Shown here: positions 1 through 5,627 of the stretch, one piece after another | Layout of the letters: each line of letters starts with the position of its first letter | Position numbering within the stretch: the first letter of the stretch is position 1 | NCBI GenBank assembly: GCA_951800935.1 | Contig: CATOLW010000092.1 | Span: 1 to 5,627, forward strand | DNA from: an uncultured Clostridium sp. | GTDB taxonomy: Bacteria > Bacillota_A > Clostridia > TANB77 > CAG-508 | Direction: 5' to 3' | DNA: 5,627 bases | The notes under the pieces: generated by a model | Database searches by the model: none | What the model was told of the DNA's origin: nothing | The model's input: only the letters and a program-made list of their open reading frames with translations | Made by a program: the position numbers and the translations under genes

Positions 1-2265
1 AATACAGTAGGATGTGTACTAGGTAGATACCATCCACATGGCGATAGCTCTGTATATGATGCGATGGTAAGATTGGCACAAGATTTTTCCATGAGATATA
101 TGCTAATTGATGGACATGGAAACTTTGGATCTGTTGATGGTGATGGTGCTGCAGCAATGAGGTATACAGAAGCAAGAATGGCAAAGATTTCAGAATACAT
201 GTTAACAGACATTGAAAAAAACACAGTAGATTTCATGCCAAACTATGACGATAGATTACAAGAACCAACTGTATTACCAGCTAGAATACCAACACTTTTA
301 ATCAATGGTTCTTCAGGAATTGCGGTAGGAATGGCAACGAATATACCACCACACAATTTAAGAGAAGTTATTGATGGAATTATAAAAATCATTGATGAAG
401 ATGAAGTAACAGATGAAGATTTAATGAGTGTCATAAAAGGACCAGACTTCCCAACAGAAGGAATTATCTTAGGGATGGAAGGAATTAAGCAAGCTTATAA
501 AACAGGTAGAGGAAAAATAACGTTAAGAGCCGAAACAGAAATTGAAGAAATGAGTGGAAACAGGCAAAGAATCATCGTATCTTCTTTACCATATCAAGTA
601 AATAAGGCAAATTTAATCAAAGCAATTTCAGACCTTTCCAAAGAAAGAAAAGTAGAAGGAATTTCTGAATGTAGAGATGAGTCAGATAGAAAAGAAAGAG
701 TAAGAGTAGTAATCGAACTAAAAAGAGATGCCAACCCACAAGTTGTATTAAATCAATTATTTAAACATACACAAATGCAAACAACCTTTGGAATTATTAT
801 GCTTGCTTTAGTAAATGGAGAACCTAAGATATTAACTTTAAGACAATGTTTAGATTGTTATATTGACCACAGAAAAGACGTTATCTTAAGAAGAACGCAG
901 TTTGAATTAGACAAAGCCTTAGCAAGAGCGCATATTTTAGAAGGATTAAAAATAGCACTTGACAATATCGATGAGGTAATTAATATTATACGAGCATCCT
1001 ATGATGATCCAAAAGAAAGATTGATGGAACGATTTGGGCTATCTGATATTCAAGCACAAGCTATTTTAGATATGAGATTAAAGACATTATCTGGATTGCA
1101 ACGTGAAAAAATAGATGAAGAATACAATCAATTAATGGAATTAATAGCTCACTTGAGAGATATCCTAAATAGTGAAAGATTAGTATTTGAAATCATTAAA
1201 GAAGAATTAACAGAAATTAAAGACAAATTTGGAGATGAAAGAAAAACTAAAATTGTAGCAGCAGAAGGAGAAATTGATCTAGAAGATTTAATTAAAGAAG
1301 AGCAAACTGTAGTTGCCCTAACACATTTTGGCTATATCAAAAGAATGCCAATTGATACTTATAAGAGTCAAAAAAGAGGAGGAAAAGGTATCACTGGTAT
1401 GGCAACTAGGGAGGAAGACTTTGTAAAACAAATCTTTACAGCTTCAACACATGATACAATTCTATTCTTTACCAATAAAGGTAAACTATATAAACTAAGA
1501 GGATATGAAATTCCAGAAGCAGGAAGAACAGCAAGAGGAACTGCAATTGTAAACTTATTAAGCTTAGATGCAGGAGAAAAAGTATCTGCGGTTATACCAC
1601 TTCAAAACTTTGCAGACGGAAAATACCTATTAATGGCAACTAAAAATGGTTTGATCAAAAAAACAGCATTAAAAGAATATGATTCTAGTAGAAAAACAGG
1701 ATTACAAGGAATTACATTAAAAGAAGATGACGAGTTAATAGGAGTTAGATTGACCGATGGAGAAGATAATGTTGTTTTAGTAACAAGAAATGGTATGAGT
1801 ATTACCTTTGACGAAAAAGACGTACGTCCAATTGGTAGAGTGGCACAAGGTGTTATTGGAATTCGTGTTGATGAAGATGATGAAGTAATTGGTATGGAAT
1901 CTGTTATAGCAGGAGGAAAAGCAACGCTATTAGCCATTACTGAAAATGGATTTGGAAAAAGAACGGAACTAGATGAATACCGTGTACAAAATAGAGGAGG
2001 AAAAGGTGTTATTACTTATAAAATCACACCAAAAACAGGAAAACTAATTGGAGTAAGAATTGCAGTAGAAGGCGAAGACGTTATGTTAGTAACTAATACA
2101 GGAACCATTATTAGACTAAAAGTAGATGACATAAGTGTTCTTGGAAGATCTACACAGGGCGTTACTTTAATGAGAACCAATGATGGGGGAAGAGTAGTAA
2201 GTGTAGAAATTTTAAGTAATGAAATGCCAGAAGAAGGAAATGAACAAACACAAATAGATTTATAA
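1..2265 (+). CDS. gyrA: DNA gyrase subunit A, C-terminal 754 residues (5' end outside window)
   Basis: GyrA is the breakage-reunion subunit of the A2B2 gyrase that introduces negative supercoils using ATP hydrolysed by GyrB. The frame is open from base 1, and its first residue corresponds to about residue 68 of E. coli GyrA, so roughly 67 codons are missing. The motif [10 protein letters not shown] (window residues 11-20) is followed by AAMRYTEAR, whose Tyr55 (bases 163-165, E. coli Tyr122) is the DNA-cleaving tyrosine. The positions matching E. coli Ser83 and Asp87 are Ser and Asp, the quinolone-sensitive state. The C-terminal beta-pinwheel carries a GyrA box QKRGGKG at bases 1369-1389 and a related QNRGGKG at 1987-2007. 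The box separates GyrA from ParC. The implied full length, about 820 residues, is normal for the family. The gene ends TAA at 2263-2265 and a terminator follows 20 bases later. Its promoter and upstream partner are not visible. Confidence 0.97.
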   Translation, partial: NTVGCVLGRYHPHGDSSVYDAMVRLAQDFSMRYMLIDGHGNFGSVDGDGAAAMRYTEARMAKISEYMLTDIEKNTVDFMPNYDDRLQEPTVLPARIPTLLINGSSGIAVGMATNIPPHNLREVIDGIIKIIDEDEVTDEDLMSVIKGPDFPTEGIILGMEGIKQAYKTGRGKITLRAETEIEEMSGNRQRIIVSSLPYQVNKANLIKAISDLSKERKVEGISECRDESDRKERVRVVIELKRDANPQVVLNQLFKHTQMQTTFGIIMLALVNGEPKILTLRQCLDCYIDHRKDVILRRTQFELDKALARAHILEGLKIALDNIDEVINIIRASYDDPKERLMERFGLSDIQAQAILDMRLKTLSGLQREKIDEEYNQLMELIAHLRDILNSERLVFEIIKEELTEIKDKFGDERKTKIVAAEGEIDLEDLIKEEQTVVALTHFGYIKRMPIDTYKSQKRGGKGITGMATREEDFVKQIFTASTHDTILFFTNKGKLYKLRGYEIPEAGRTARGTAIVNLLSLDAGEKVSAVIPLQNFADGKYLLMATKNGLIKKTALKEYDSSRKTGLQGITLKEDDELIGVRLTDGEDNVVLVTRNGMSITFDEKDVRPIGRVAQGVIGIRVDEDDEVIGMESVIAGGKATLLAITENGFGKRTELDEYRVQNRGGKGVITYKITPKTGKLIGVRIAVEGEDVMLVTNTGTIIRLKVDDISVLGRSTQGVTLMRTNDGGRVVSVEILSNEMPEEGNEQTQIDL

Positions 2266-2283
2266 AATAAGAACTTTACCAAG

Positions 2284-2325
2284 AAAGAAAACAACTTGAT
2301 TTGCATCAAGTTGTTTTCTTTTTTT
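2284..2325 (+). terminator. Rho-independent terminator of gyrA
   Basis: A perfect 16-bp stem (2285-2300 pairing with 2305-2320) closes a four-base loop TTGC and is followed by a T run to 2325. It starts 20 bases after the gyrA stop. The stem core CAACTTGA / TCAAGTTG recurs in the next terminator downstream (3308-3345). Confidence 0.92.
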
Positions 2326-2366
2326 AAATTATGGTAAGTAATATACAATAAAAAAGCGTTAAAAAC

Positions 2367-2395
2367 TTGTATAGTAGAAAAACAAAAGATATAAT
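2367..2395 (+). promoter_or_regulatory. Possible sigma-A type promoter at the start of the pilin-like frame
   Basis: A perfect TATAAT at 2390-2395 lies 17 bases downstream of TTGTAT at 2367-2372, which matches only the TTG half of the -35 consensus. Transcription would start near 2402, inside the A-run of the pilin-like frame. That would leave a very short or absent 5' leader. AT-rich DNA produces such matches by chance and this one overlaps the beginning of the open frame, so it may not be functional. The rest of the spacer 2326-2377 shows no ribosome-binding site. Confidence 0.3.
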
Positions 2396-3304
2396 CTTAA
2401 TAAAAAAGGAATCACATTAATTGGACTAGTAATAACAATTATTGTGCTATTAATTTTAGCAGGAGTAACCCTTGTAACATTAACAGGAAAAAATGGAATT
2501 TTAGGAAAGGCCAATAAAGCAAATAACGAAACAGACAAAAAGACAGCGGAAGAAAAACTTAATTTAAAAATTACGAATATTCAAATGGATAATTATATTG
2601 AAAAACAACAAATGCCAACACTAAAAGAAGTATCAATATCGCTAGGAGAAGATGAAGAAATTGAATATGTAGTAGAAAAAAGCAAGGTAGCGACCACAGA
2701 ATATGATGTACCAAGCCAAAATCCAAGCGCTATATATACTAAATTAAATGAATATCCATATGAATTTGAAATAGATAGTAAACTAAGACTAGCAGCAGTT
2801 GATGGTGTTAAAATAGAAGACAACGAAGAAAATGAAAAACTAGACGAATTAGAACAAAAAATTCAAACTTTAGAGACGATATTATCATCACAACAAACTA
2901 TTATAACACAATTACAAACAGAAGTGCAAAAAACAATAATTGATTATAGCGCCTCTTTAGAAGGAGAAAAAATAGGGGGAACATGGTATGATGGAACACC
3001 TATGTATGAGTTGTCTTTTCCGATTATATTACCTGCTACTACTGAAAATGGAACAGGAAATAGAGCTACTATAGATTTACAAAAATATAATATAAAAGAA
3101 GCTTATGTAGCAGATGGATTTTTTCAATTAGAAAATGGTGCTATCCTACCAATTGCGGAATGGATAACGCTTGATGCTAGTAAAACCTATGGAGCAAGTG
3201 GTTATTACAATACAAAAGAAAAAAATCTTATTATTTTAAATTCTAATACTTATTATAATGGCAATAAAGGATATGTAACAATCCATTATAATAAAAATCA
3301 ATAA
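2378..3304 (+). CDS. Type IV prepilin-like protein with coiled coil and tail-fibre-like C-terminus; no recognisable start codon
   Basis: The frame is open from 2378, just after two in-frame TAG triplets (2372-2377), to TAA at 3302-3304, 308 codons. It has no ATG or TTG near its 5' end. The first GTG (2444) falls inside the membrane helix, after the cleavage site, so it is an unlikely true start. Residues 9-11 are KKG followed by ITLIGLVITIIVLLILAG, a prepilin-peptidase (PilD-type) cleavage site plus the hydrophobic pilin helix. Mature position 5 is Gly instead of the usual Glu. Next come a charged helix (about 40-75), a middle region with YPYEFEIDS near residue 126, a coiled coil (about 151-187), and a C-terminal module (about 190-308). 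That module contains TWYDGTPMY and ends GYVTIHYNK. It recalls C-terminal modules of phage tail-fibre or collar proteins (from memory, not searched). A membrane-anchored or pilus-exposed protein is inferred. It could equally be a start-less pseudogene or silent cassette. It stands alone between two terminators. Confidence 0.6.
   Translation, partial: KNKRYNLNKKGITLIGLVITIIVLLILAGVTLVTLTGKNGILGKANKANNETDKKTAEEKLNLKITNIQMDNYIEKQQMPTLKEVSISLGEDEEIEYVVEKSKVATTEYDVPSQNPSAIYTKLNEYPYEFEIDSKLRLAAVDGVKIEDNEENEKLDELEQKIQTLETILSSQQTIITQLQTEVQKTIIDYSASLEGEKIGGTWYDGTPMYELSFPIILPATTENGTGNRATIDLQKYNIKEAYVADGFFQLENGAILPIAEWITLDASKTYGASGYYNTKEKNLIILNSNTYYNGNKGYVTIHYNKNQ
2402..2408 (+). other. A AAA AAG slippery heptamer joining a short TTG frame to the prepilin frame
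   Basis: A short frame opening at TTG 2367-2369 reads ATA AAA AAG across this heptamer and stops at TAA 2418-2420. A -1 slip here moves the ribosome exactly into the prepilin frame at GGA 2408, producing the expected KKG before ITLIG. A AAA AAG is an efficient bacterial -1 frameshift heptamer, as in dnaX and IS3-family elements. Neither a ribosome-binding site before the TTG nor a strong downstream stem is visible, so this is a candidate only. A lost or gained A in the run would look the same. Confidence 0.25.
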
Positions 3305-3307
3305 AAT

Positions 3308-3345
3308 AAAAGACCAACTTGAAATGTTCAAGTTGGTTTTTTGTT
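3308..3345. terminator. Bidirectional Rho-independent terminator between the pilin-like gene and dnaI
   Basis: Bases 3313-3323 pair with 3327-3337 (core CAACTTGA / TCAAGTTG). Plus-strand transcripts leave the stem into TTTTTTG followed by more T. Minus-strand transcripts leave it into CTTTTATTTT. It therefore suits both converging genes. The dnaI stop codon TGA (3330-3328) lies within the stem. Confidence 0.88.
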
Positions 3346-4342
3346 TTTAAATCTCAAATCATCCCCGAAGAAACAATAAATATCATAATAGCCAGCAATA
3401 CGAGAGCCAATACGTTCTTCATAGCGATTAAAAATATCCTTAATATTTAAATTAGTAGAAATAATTGTTTTTGTTACTTTATGATTTAAATTTAAAATTC
3501 TAGTATTTAAAATAGTAAACAATTCACTTAATTTCATGCTATTTAAACTTTCTGTTCCTAAATCATCAATAATTAGCAAATCTACATTTAAAACAGATTG
3601 ATAAATATTATCATCCGAACTTTTTTGTTTTCCCATTTTATAATCAATTACACTTTCAAGCAAAACAGGTGCTGTTTGATAAAGAACGGTTTTTCCAGAA
3701 TTTAAGAGTTCTTTAGCAATACAATTCGACATAAAAGTCTTACCGTAAACCGGTATTACCTGTGAATAATAAGTTTTTAGTATCAGGAATGTCAAAGTTT
3801 TCAACAAATGTTAAACATTTGTGTCTAATATTTTTAATATTTTCTCTTGGAGAAATATTAAAATGATATTTTGCTACATCAATTTCATCAGAAAATAAAG
3901 AGTCTTTAAAAGTATCAAAATTTTCTGAATCTAAATTTTCCATATTTGACTTATGAAAAGAAGAATCTAATAATTTTTGCTTTAAACAATTACACATCTT
4001 AGTTTGATAATTATTTTTGGTAATATAGCCAGTATCATGACAAATAGAACATTCGTAAGTAGGCTTTAAATAGTCATTTGTCAAATTAGCCTTTTGCATA
4101 AAACATGCTTTTTCATATTTTAATTTTTCAGATTTTTCTTTTAATTCTGTCAAAGAAGAAGTATTATGTAAAAGTATATTTTTTGTAGTAAGAATAGCAA
4201 AACGATTTAATTCATCATCAATTTGCTGAAGTTTAGGAAATTTTTTATATAAATCTTCTTTTTTCTTTTCTAAGTCTAGTTCAGCTTTTAATTTTTTTTG
4301 TTCATATTCTTTTAGTAAAGACTTTAAAACTTCATTTGCCAT
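3328..4342 (-). pseudogene. dnaI: DnaI/DnaC-like replicative helicase loader, split by a one-base frameshift in Walker A
   Basis: This is an AAA+ ATPase of the DnaI/DnaC family, which loads the hexameric replicative helicase at the origin and in replication restart. Read from ATG at 4342, the product has a charged N-terminal helical region and a zinc-binding cluster CSIC...CNC (Cys98, 101, 117, 119). It then enters the Walker A loop as GNTGL and ends at residue 200 with a stop at 3740-3742. Dropping one base at 3745 restores GNTGLGKT and a 337-residue protein, close to B. subtilis DnaI (311). The shifted part keeps Walker B LLIIDDLGTE (Asp259, Asp260), sensor 1 STN (about 295-297) and the arginine-finger region ERIGSRI (Arg314). 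Its genuine coding resumes at 3744. The first 21 residues of the 159-residue frame starting at 3807 are out-of-frame artefact. It is the second gene of an operon with dnaD. Conservation after the break points to a very recent mutation or a sequencing error. Confidence 0.88.
3742..3748 (-). other. Frameshift site: one extra base in the Walker A codons
   Basis: On the coding strand the bases read TTA C GGT AAG ACT. The family motif requires TTA GGT AAG ACT (L G K T). The extra C (G on the plus strand at 3745) creates CGG TAA, a rare arginine codon followed by a stop. A +1 slip at that stop would give GNTGLRKT, replacing the Walker A glycine, so programmed shifting would not make a standard ATP site. 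Confidence 0.85.
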
Positions 4343-4347
4343 TTAGT

Positions 4348-4354
4348 CCTCCTT
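4348..4354 (-). promoter_or_regulatory. Ribosome-binding site of dnaI, overlapping the dnaD stop
   Basis: The coding strand reads TAAGGAGGACTAAATG. The AAGGAGG is a near-perfect Shine-Dalgarno sequence five bases before the dnaI ATG, and its first two A bases belong to the dnaD TAA stop (4355-4353). This fixes the dnaI start and suggests translational coupling. Confidence 0.9.
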
Positions 4355-5324
4355 ATTGATTCGTTTGATTTGCGTATAAAAAGTCTAAATTATCATAATT
4401 ACGTTGTTCGTAATTTGTATGATTTACTTTATTTTTTAACTCTTTTGTAGACTTTTCTTGTTTCTTGCGTTGCTCTAGAAAGGCTTGAACTTCTGCAGGA
4501 GTTTTTAAGTTTCTATCATGCCAATCCGTTATAACATTATTGATGTATTCAAAAGTAGGATTTTGTTTTAAAGTGGTTCGTTTTAAAGCAATTTCAATAA
4601 CATTCATGTCATAACCAAAATTTAAAACCCAATTTTCGATATAAGCTTCTTCATATTGTGTTAATCCATTATATTTTCCTAATTTTTTGCTAATGGTTTT
4701 CTTATATTTGTTTATCATTTCTTGCTTTTCATAATATTGATCCAAATCATTCCATATTTTTATTTTATTAGAAGCCCAAGCTTCTGCTACAGTTTGAACG
4801 TAATTTCTATGAAGAGCACTTCGTTTATAACAATAATCAAACAAAGCAATCATAACTTGTTCATCAAATTCATATTTTTTGAACCATAAATCAATGTCGT
4901 TATACCAAGAAGGTCCCATAATACCTTGAAAATACATATTATTAATATGTTCAATTGCTTTTGCCCTGGATTTATTTTTAGAGGTTTGTTCTACTTTTTC
5001 TTTTGACATGGCTAAATTAGGAGAATATAAGTTGTGAAGGGTAGCTTCTTGCAAATCTACTACAATATAACCAGTGGTTTTTCTTAAAATTAAACCATTT
5101 TCTTCTAAATGCTTTATCCCATCATTAATAGTTTTAATTGGTATATTTAATTTTTTTGATAAATCATTTAATTTAATATCTTTACCATATTTGGCTAAAA
5201 AGATAAGATATAAATAGATTTTTAAATAATCTCCAGGTAAAGCAGATAAATATTCAGAAAAGAAAATATCTGGTATCATTGTTTCTGAAAATAAAAGTGA
5301 TTTTTCTTTTTGTTCTAGCTTCAT
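4353..5324 (-). CDS. dnaD: DnaD-domain replication initiation / primosome protein
   Basis: This 323-residue protein belongs to the DnaD/DnaB family of Bacillota primosome proteins, which remodel DNA at the origin or stalled forks and help DnaI place the replicative helicase. Residues about 29-85 form a winged-helix domain (LSKKLNIPIKTINDGIKHL as recognition region). Two DnaD-like helical domains follow. The first spans about 137-200. The second, about 217-280, holds the family signature YINNVITDW (Tyr260 to Trp268). The lysine/asparagine-rich tail ends NLDFLYANQ. One winged helix plus two DnaD domains is longer than B. subtilis DnaD (232 residues) and fits the clostridial type, where one such protein is thought to cover DnaD and DnaB roles. 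The ATG at 5324 has a Shine-Dalgarno sequence seven bases upstream. The gene is first in the operon, with dnaI beginning 10 bases after its stop. The symbol is assigned by family, not by one-to-one orthology. Confidence 0.9.
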   Translation of the reverse strand: MKLEQKEKSLLFSETMIPDIFFSEYLSALPGDYLKIYLYLIFLAKYGKDIKLNDLSKKLNIPIKTINDGIKHLEENGLILRKTTGYIVVDLQEATLHNLYSPNLAMSKEKVEQTSKNKSRAKAIEHINNMYFQGIMGPSWYNDIDLWFKKYEFDEQVMIALFDYCYKRSALHRNYVQTVAEAWASNKIKIWNDLDQYYEKQEMINKYKKTISKKLGKYNGLTQYEEAYIENWVLNFGYDMNVIEIALKRTTLKQNPTFEYINNVITDWHDRNLKTPAEVQAFLEQRKKQEKSTKELKNKVNHTNYEQRNYDNLDFLYANQTNQ

Positions 5325-5331
5325 AATAACT

Positions 5332-5338
5332 CTCCCCT
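5332..5338 (-). promoter_or_regulatory. Ribosome-binding site of dnaD
   Basis: The coding strand shows AGGGGAG seven bases before the ATG at 5324-5322. This supports that ATG as the start. Confidence 0.8.
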
Positions 5339-5344
5339 AATTTG

Positions 5345-5363
5345 TAATTGGTAATACTAATTA
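5345..5363. promoter_or_regulatory. Operator-like inverted repeat over the dnaD -10 region
   Basis: The plus strand reads TAATTGGTA A TACTAATTA, a nine-base inverted repeat around one central base with a single mismatched pair. It overlaps the first bases of the minus-strand -10 box (5360-5365) and the predicted transcription start. That is a position where a bound repressor would block initiation. No regulator gene is visible in the window. Chance is possible in AT-rich DNA. Confidence 0.4.
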
Positions 5364-5388
5364 TATCTTTTTTAGACAAAAAATTCAA
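5360..5388 (-). promoter_or_regulatory. Sigma-A type promoter of the dnaD-dnaI operon
   Basis: On the minus strand TTGAAT (5388-5383) is followed after exactly 17 bases by a perfect TATAAT (5365-5360). Transcription should begin near 5353, giving a leader of about 28 bases before the dnaD start. The promoter lies just downstream of the terminator that closes the preceding transcript. Confidence 0.8.
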
Positions 5389-5401
5389 GGCTATTTAGAA
5401 G

Positions 5402-5447
5402 AAAAATAAAAGTTCCCACCCTCACGTGTAGGTACACGAGGGGGAAC
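5402..5447 (-). terminator. GC-rich Rho-independent terminator of the gene upstream of dnaD
   Basis: Read on the minus strand, GTTCCCCCTCGTGTA pairs across a CC loop with TACACGTGAGGGTGGGAAC, with a few bulged bases. TTTTATTTTT follows directly. On the plus strand no T run follows the hairpin, which sets the orientation. It ends 14 bases before the dnaD -35 box. Its stem is far richer in G and C than those of the other two terminators here. Confidence 0.85.
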
Positions 5448-5463
5448 GGGCGGTTTAATAATA

Positions 5464-5627
5464 TTACGAAAATCCATTTGAAATGAAAAATTGCAAAATT
5501 TTAAAATTGTGATGAGCTTCATACAAGGCTTGAAGCAAATTTTCTGGTATTTCTGACGGGCTCAACATCCTATCTTTCTGGCAAGGATAAGGTAGCGTTT
5601 TTAGAGACGAATTATAGGATTTGAAAA
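5464..5627 (-). CDS. 3' end of an unrecognised gene (53 codons visible)
   Basis: A minus-strand frame is open from the window edge (first full codon at 5625) to TAA at 5466-5464. The last 34 residues begin MLSPSEIPENLLQALYEAH and end LQFFISNGFS, a plausible amphipathic helical tail. The stop lies 16 bases before a strong terminator in the same orientation, which is the layout expected of a gene end. I do not recognise the family. Codon use (TCG, CCG, AGG, CAG present) is somewhat unlike that of the neighbours. An open stretch of this length could still arise by chance, or the transcript could be a non-coding RNA. A short hairpin (GCTTCA...TGAAGC, 5516-5536) lies within it. Confidence 0.5.
   Translation of the reverse strand, partial: FKSYNSSLKTLPYPCQKDRMLSPSEIPENLLQALYEAHHNFKILQFFISNGFS

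Noticed and set aside
243..434. A minus-strand open frame of 63 codons
   Set aside because: It lies wholly inside gyrA, is serine-rich low-complexity antisense sequence, and has no ribosome-binding context.
1602..1937. A minus-strand open frame of 111 codons
   Set aside because: It is antisense to the conserved GyrA pinwheel domain. Its composition is a mirror of the gyrA codons and no family is recognisable.
2016..2348. A minus-strand open frame of 110 codons crossing the gyrA end
   Set aside because: It reads through the gyrA terminator hairpin and antisense gyrA codons. No motif supports it.
2444..2446. GTG as the start of the pilin-like gene
   Set aside because: It sits in the middle of the hydrophobic helix, after the KKG cleavage site, with no Shine-Dalgarno sequence upstream. 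Using it would discard the family's defining N-terminus.
2593..2823. A minus-strand open frame of 76 codons
   Set aside because: It is antisense to the pilin-like gene, is serine-rich, and has no signal or ribosome-binding site.
5412..5447. A 36-base imperfect palindrome starting GTTCCC and ending GGGAAC, resembling a CRISPR repeat unit
   Set aside because: Only one copy occurs in the window, there are no spacers or cas genes, and the minus-strand T run right after it explains it as a terminator.
5516..5536. Short hairpin GCTTCA...TGAAGC as a separate regulatory element
   Set aside because: It has a nine-base loop and a six-base stem, no T run, and lies within a probable coding tail, so it could be chance.
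5595..5612. The plus-strand GTTTTTAGAG-type sequence near the right edge, faintly like a type II CRISPR repeat or tracrRNA anti-repeat
   Set aside because: The match is only a few bases, nothing repeats, and the opposite strand carries an open coding frame.

Overview
The window reads as chromosomal DNA of a low-GC Bacillota bacterium, most likely an uncultured Clostridia-like lineage. Evidence: strong A/T bias, AGA as the dominant arginine codon, AAGGAGG ribosome-binding sites, intrinsic terminators ending in T runs, and the DnaD/DnaI type of helicase-loading genes, which is characteristic of Bacillota. The genus cannot be named from this sequence.

Plus strand, left half: the window opens inside gyrA (DNA gyrase subunit A), missing about the first 67 codons, and runs to its stop at 2265 and a strong intrinsic terminator. 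After a 50-base spacer comes an isolated open frame (about 2378-3304). It begins with a type IV prepilin-like cleavage site and membrane helix and continues through a coiled coil. It ends in a module that resembles C-terminal modules of phage tail-fibre or collar proteins. This frame has no normal start codon or ribosome-binding site. It may be a start-less remnant or silent cassette, or it may be reached by a -1 shift at an A AAA AAG heptamer. A terminator whose stem core matches that of gyrA follows it.

Minus strand, right half: a two-gene operon, dnaD-like then dnaI-like, converges on the pilin-like gene. A well-formed promoter (TTGAAT, 17 bp, TATAAT) lies at 5388-5360, with an operator-like inverted repeat over its -10 box. 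The dnaD stop codon overlaps the dnaI ribosome-binding site, so the two are probably translationally coupled. Their products would together load the replicative helicase onto DNA. The dnaI-like gene carries one extra base exactly inside the Walker A codons. It is therefore split into an N-terminal 200-residue product and an out-of-frame remainder, although every downstream AAA+ motif is preserved.

Right edge: a GC-rich minus-strand terminator (5447-5402) closes an upstream transcript. That transcript probably contains the 3' end of an unrecognised gene, a 53-codon open tail running off the window.

Most notable are the pilin/tail-fibre-like fusion with its missing start, and the Walker A frameshift in a gene expected to be essential.
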